Below, piece after piece: positions 63,404 to 64,000 of a stretch of 64,000 bases of DNA (positions within the stretch are counted from its first letter, which is position 1; the number at the start of each line of letters is the position of its first letter). Origin of the DNA: Methylobrevis albus (GTDB taxonomy: Bacteria > Pseudomonadota > Alphaproteobacteria > Rhizobiales > Pleomorphomonadaceae); the NCBI RefSeq assembly GCF_015904235.1, contig NZ_JADZLT010000050.1, forward strand, positions 248,001 through 312,000, in the 5' to 3' direction. The notes under the pieces were generated by a model. It was given only the letters and a program-made list of their open reading frames with translations, made no database searches and had not been told where the DNA came from. The position numbers were made by a program, and so were the translations under genes.

Positions 63404-64000
63404 ATGGAAAAGGTGCTTCTGATCGATGACGACATCGAACTCACGACACTCCTGAAGGAGTACCTCGTCGAGGAAGGCTTCGACGTGGCGACCGCGGACG
63501 ACGGCCGCACCGCGATCGGACTGGCGACGTCGAACGCCGTCGACATCGTCGTGCTCGACATCATGATGCCGCAGATGAACGGGATCGAACTGCTGCAGCG
63601 CATCCGGCGCTCGAGCACCGTGCCGGTGCTGATGCTGACCGCGAAGGGCGACGACGCCGACCGGATCGCCGGCCTCAATCTCGGCGCCGACGACTACGTG
63701 TCGAAGCCGTGCTCGCCGGGCGAACTCGCGGCCCGCCTGCGCGCGATCCTCCGCCGGGTCGGCCGGATCGGCGGGGGCGTCGTTGCCGACGTGATCGAGG
63801 CCGGCAAGCTGACGATGTTCCCGGGCAGCCGGGCGGCGCAGTGGGGTGGCAAGCCGCTCGAGCTCACCGGCACCGAGTTCAGCCTGCTCGAAGTGCTCGC
63901 CCGCAACGTCGGCCAACTCGTCTCAAAGCAGGATATCTCCAGGCAGGCCTTCGGCAGGTCGCTGGCGCCGTTCGACCGGCGCATCGACGTGCACATCAGC
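63404..64000 (+). CDS. OmpR/CpxR-type response regulator, partial
   Basis: The first 199 residues of a two-component regulator; the 3' end lies beyond the window. The receiver domain has acidic DDD at 8-10, the phosphoacceptor Asp52 in VVLDIMMP and Lys101 in DYVSKP. The winged-helix output domain begins near residue 135 with LELTGTEFSLLEVLARN, and FGRSLAPFDRRIDVHIS resembles CpxR. A histidine kinase gene probably follows outside. It is divergent from the RND operon and likely regulates it together with itself. Confidence 0.9.
   Translation, partial: MEKVLLIDDDIELTTLLKEYLVEEGFDVATADDGRTAIGLATSNAVDIVVLDIMMPQMNGIELLQRIRRSSTVPVLMLTAKGDDADRIAGLNLGADDYVSKPCSPGELAARLRAILRRVGRIGGGVVADVIEAGKLTMFPGSRAAQWGGKPLELTGTEFSLLEVLARNVGQLVSKQDISRQAFGRSLAPFDRRIDVHIS

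Overview
This 64-kb window is GC-rich, densely coded chromosomal DNA. It most likely comes from an alphaproteobacterium of the Hyphomicrobiales (Rhizobiales). The reasons are: Ku plus a LigD with the order phosphoesterase-ligase-polymerase; GGAAC-N16-CGTT promoters of the EcfG general-stress type in front of stress genes; TGA-N9-TCA sites like the RirA iron-responsive operator in front of iron genes; and many dipeptide-type ABC operons. The genus cannot be fixed from the sequence. I see no rRNA, tRNA, transposase, phage gene or CRISPR array.

Layout. 0-1.3 kb: the end of a sugar (galactofuranose-type YtfT/YjfF) ABC transporter. 1.3-2.5 kb: a DUF1127 protein, a tiny secreted protein and an ArsC/YffB-like protein. 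2.5-12.0 kb: a MalT-type LuxR regulator divergent from an amidase and a complete dipeptide-type ABC transporter (binding protein, two permeases, two ATPases). 12.1-13.7 kb: an ABC-F ATPase. 13.8-21.4 kb: an iron-siderophore cluster (TonB receptor, AraC regulator, siderophore-interacting reductase, FecBCDE-type ABC transporter). 21.7-24.3 kb: a P2-type cation ATPase behind a perfect FNR/FixK box. 24.4-40.4 kb: a large catabolic island (SDR, two PuuE-like deacetylases, ureidoglycolate lyase, GntR regulator, PLP aminotransferase, HyuA/HyuB, a second dipeptide-type ABC transporter with a fused two-domain ATPase, a second amidase). 40.4-57.5 kb: a respiration and stress block (SDR, cytochrome oxidase CoxII and a CoxI/III fusion, DUF2231 protein, CtaG, Cu/Zn SOD, triheme cytochrome with a GMC/gluconate-type dehydrogenase, Ku, LigD, second Ku, YihY). 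57.7-64 kb: a tripartite RND efflux operon divergent from an OmpR-type response regulator cut by the window end.

How it works together. Two modules each join an amidase to a dipeptide-type importer. The second also has ring-opening and ureide-degrading enzymes, and near-identical 17-bp operators flank the GntR gene, so it looks like one regulated pathway for a cyclic amide, hydantoin or ureide whose substrate is unknown. The iron block shows two IRO-like boxes. The NHEJ genes (ku-ligD and orf-ku2) face each other across a 133-bp inverted-repeat element, and both units carry consensus EcfG promoters.

The most unusual features are the asymmetric degenerate ATPase of the second importer, the GntR-framed catabolic island, the unknown 89-residue protein coupled to the second Ku, and strong hairpins placed just after the binding-protein gene in both importer operons.
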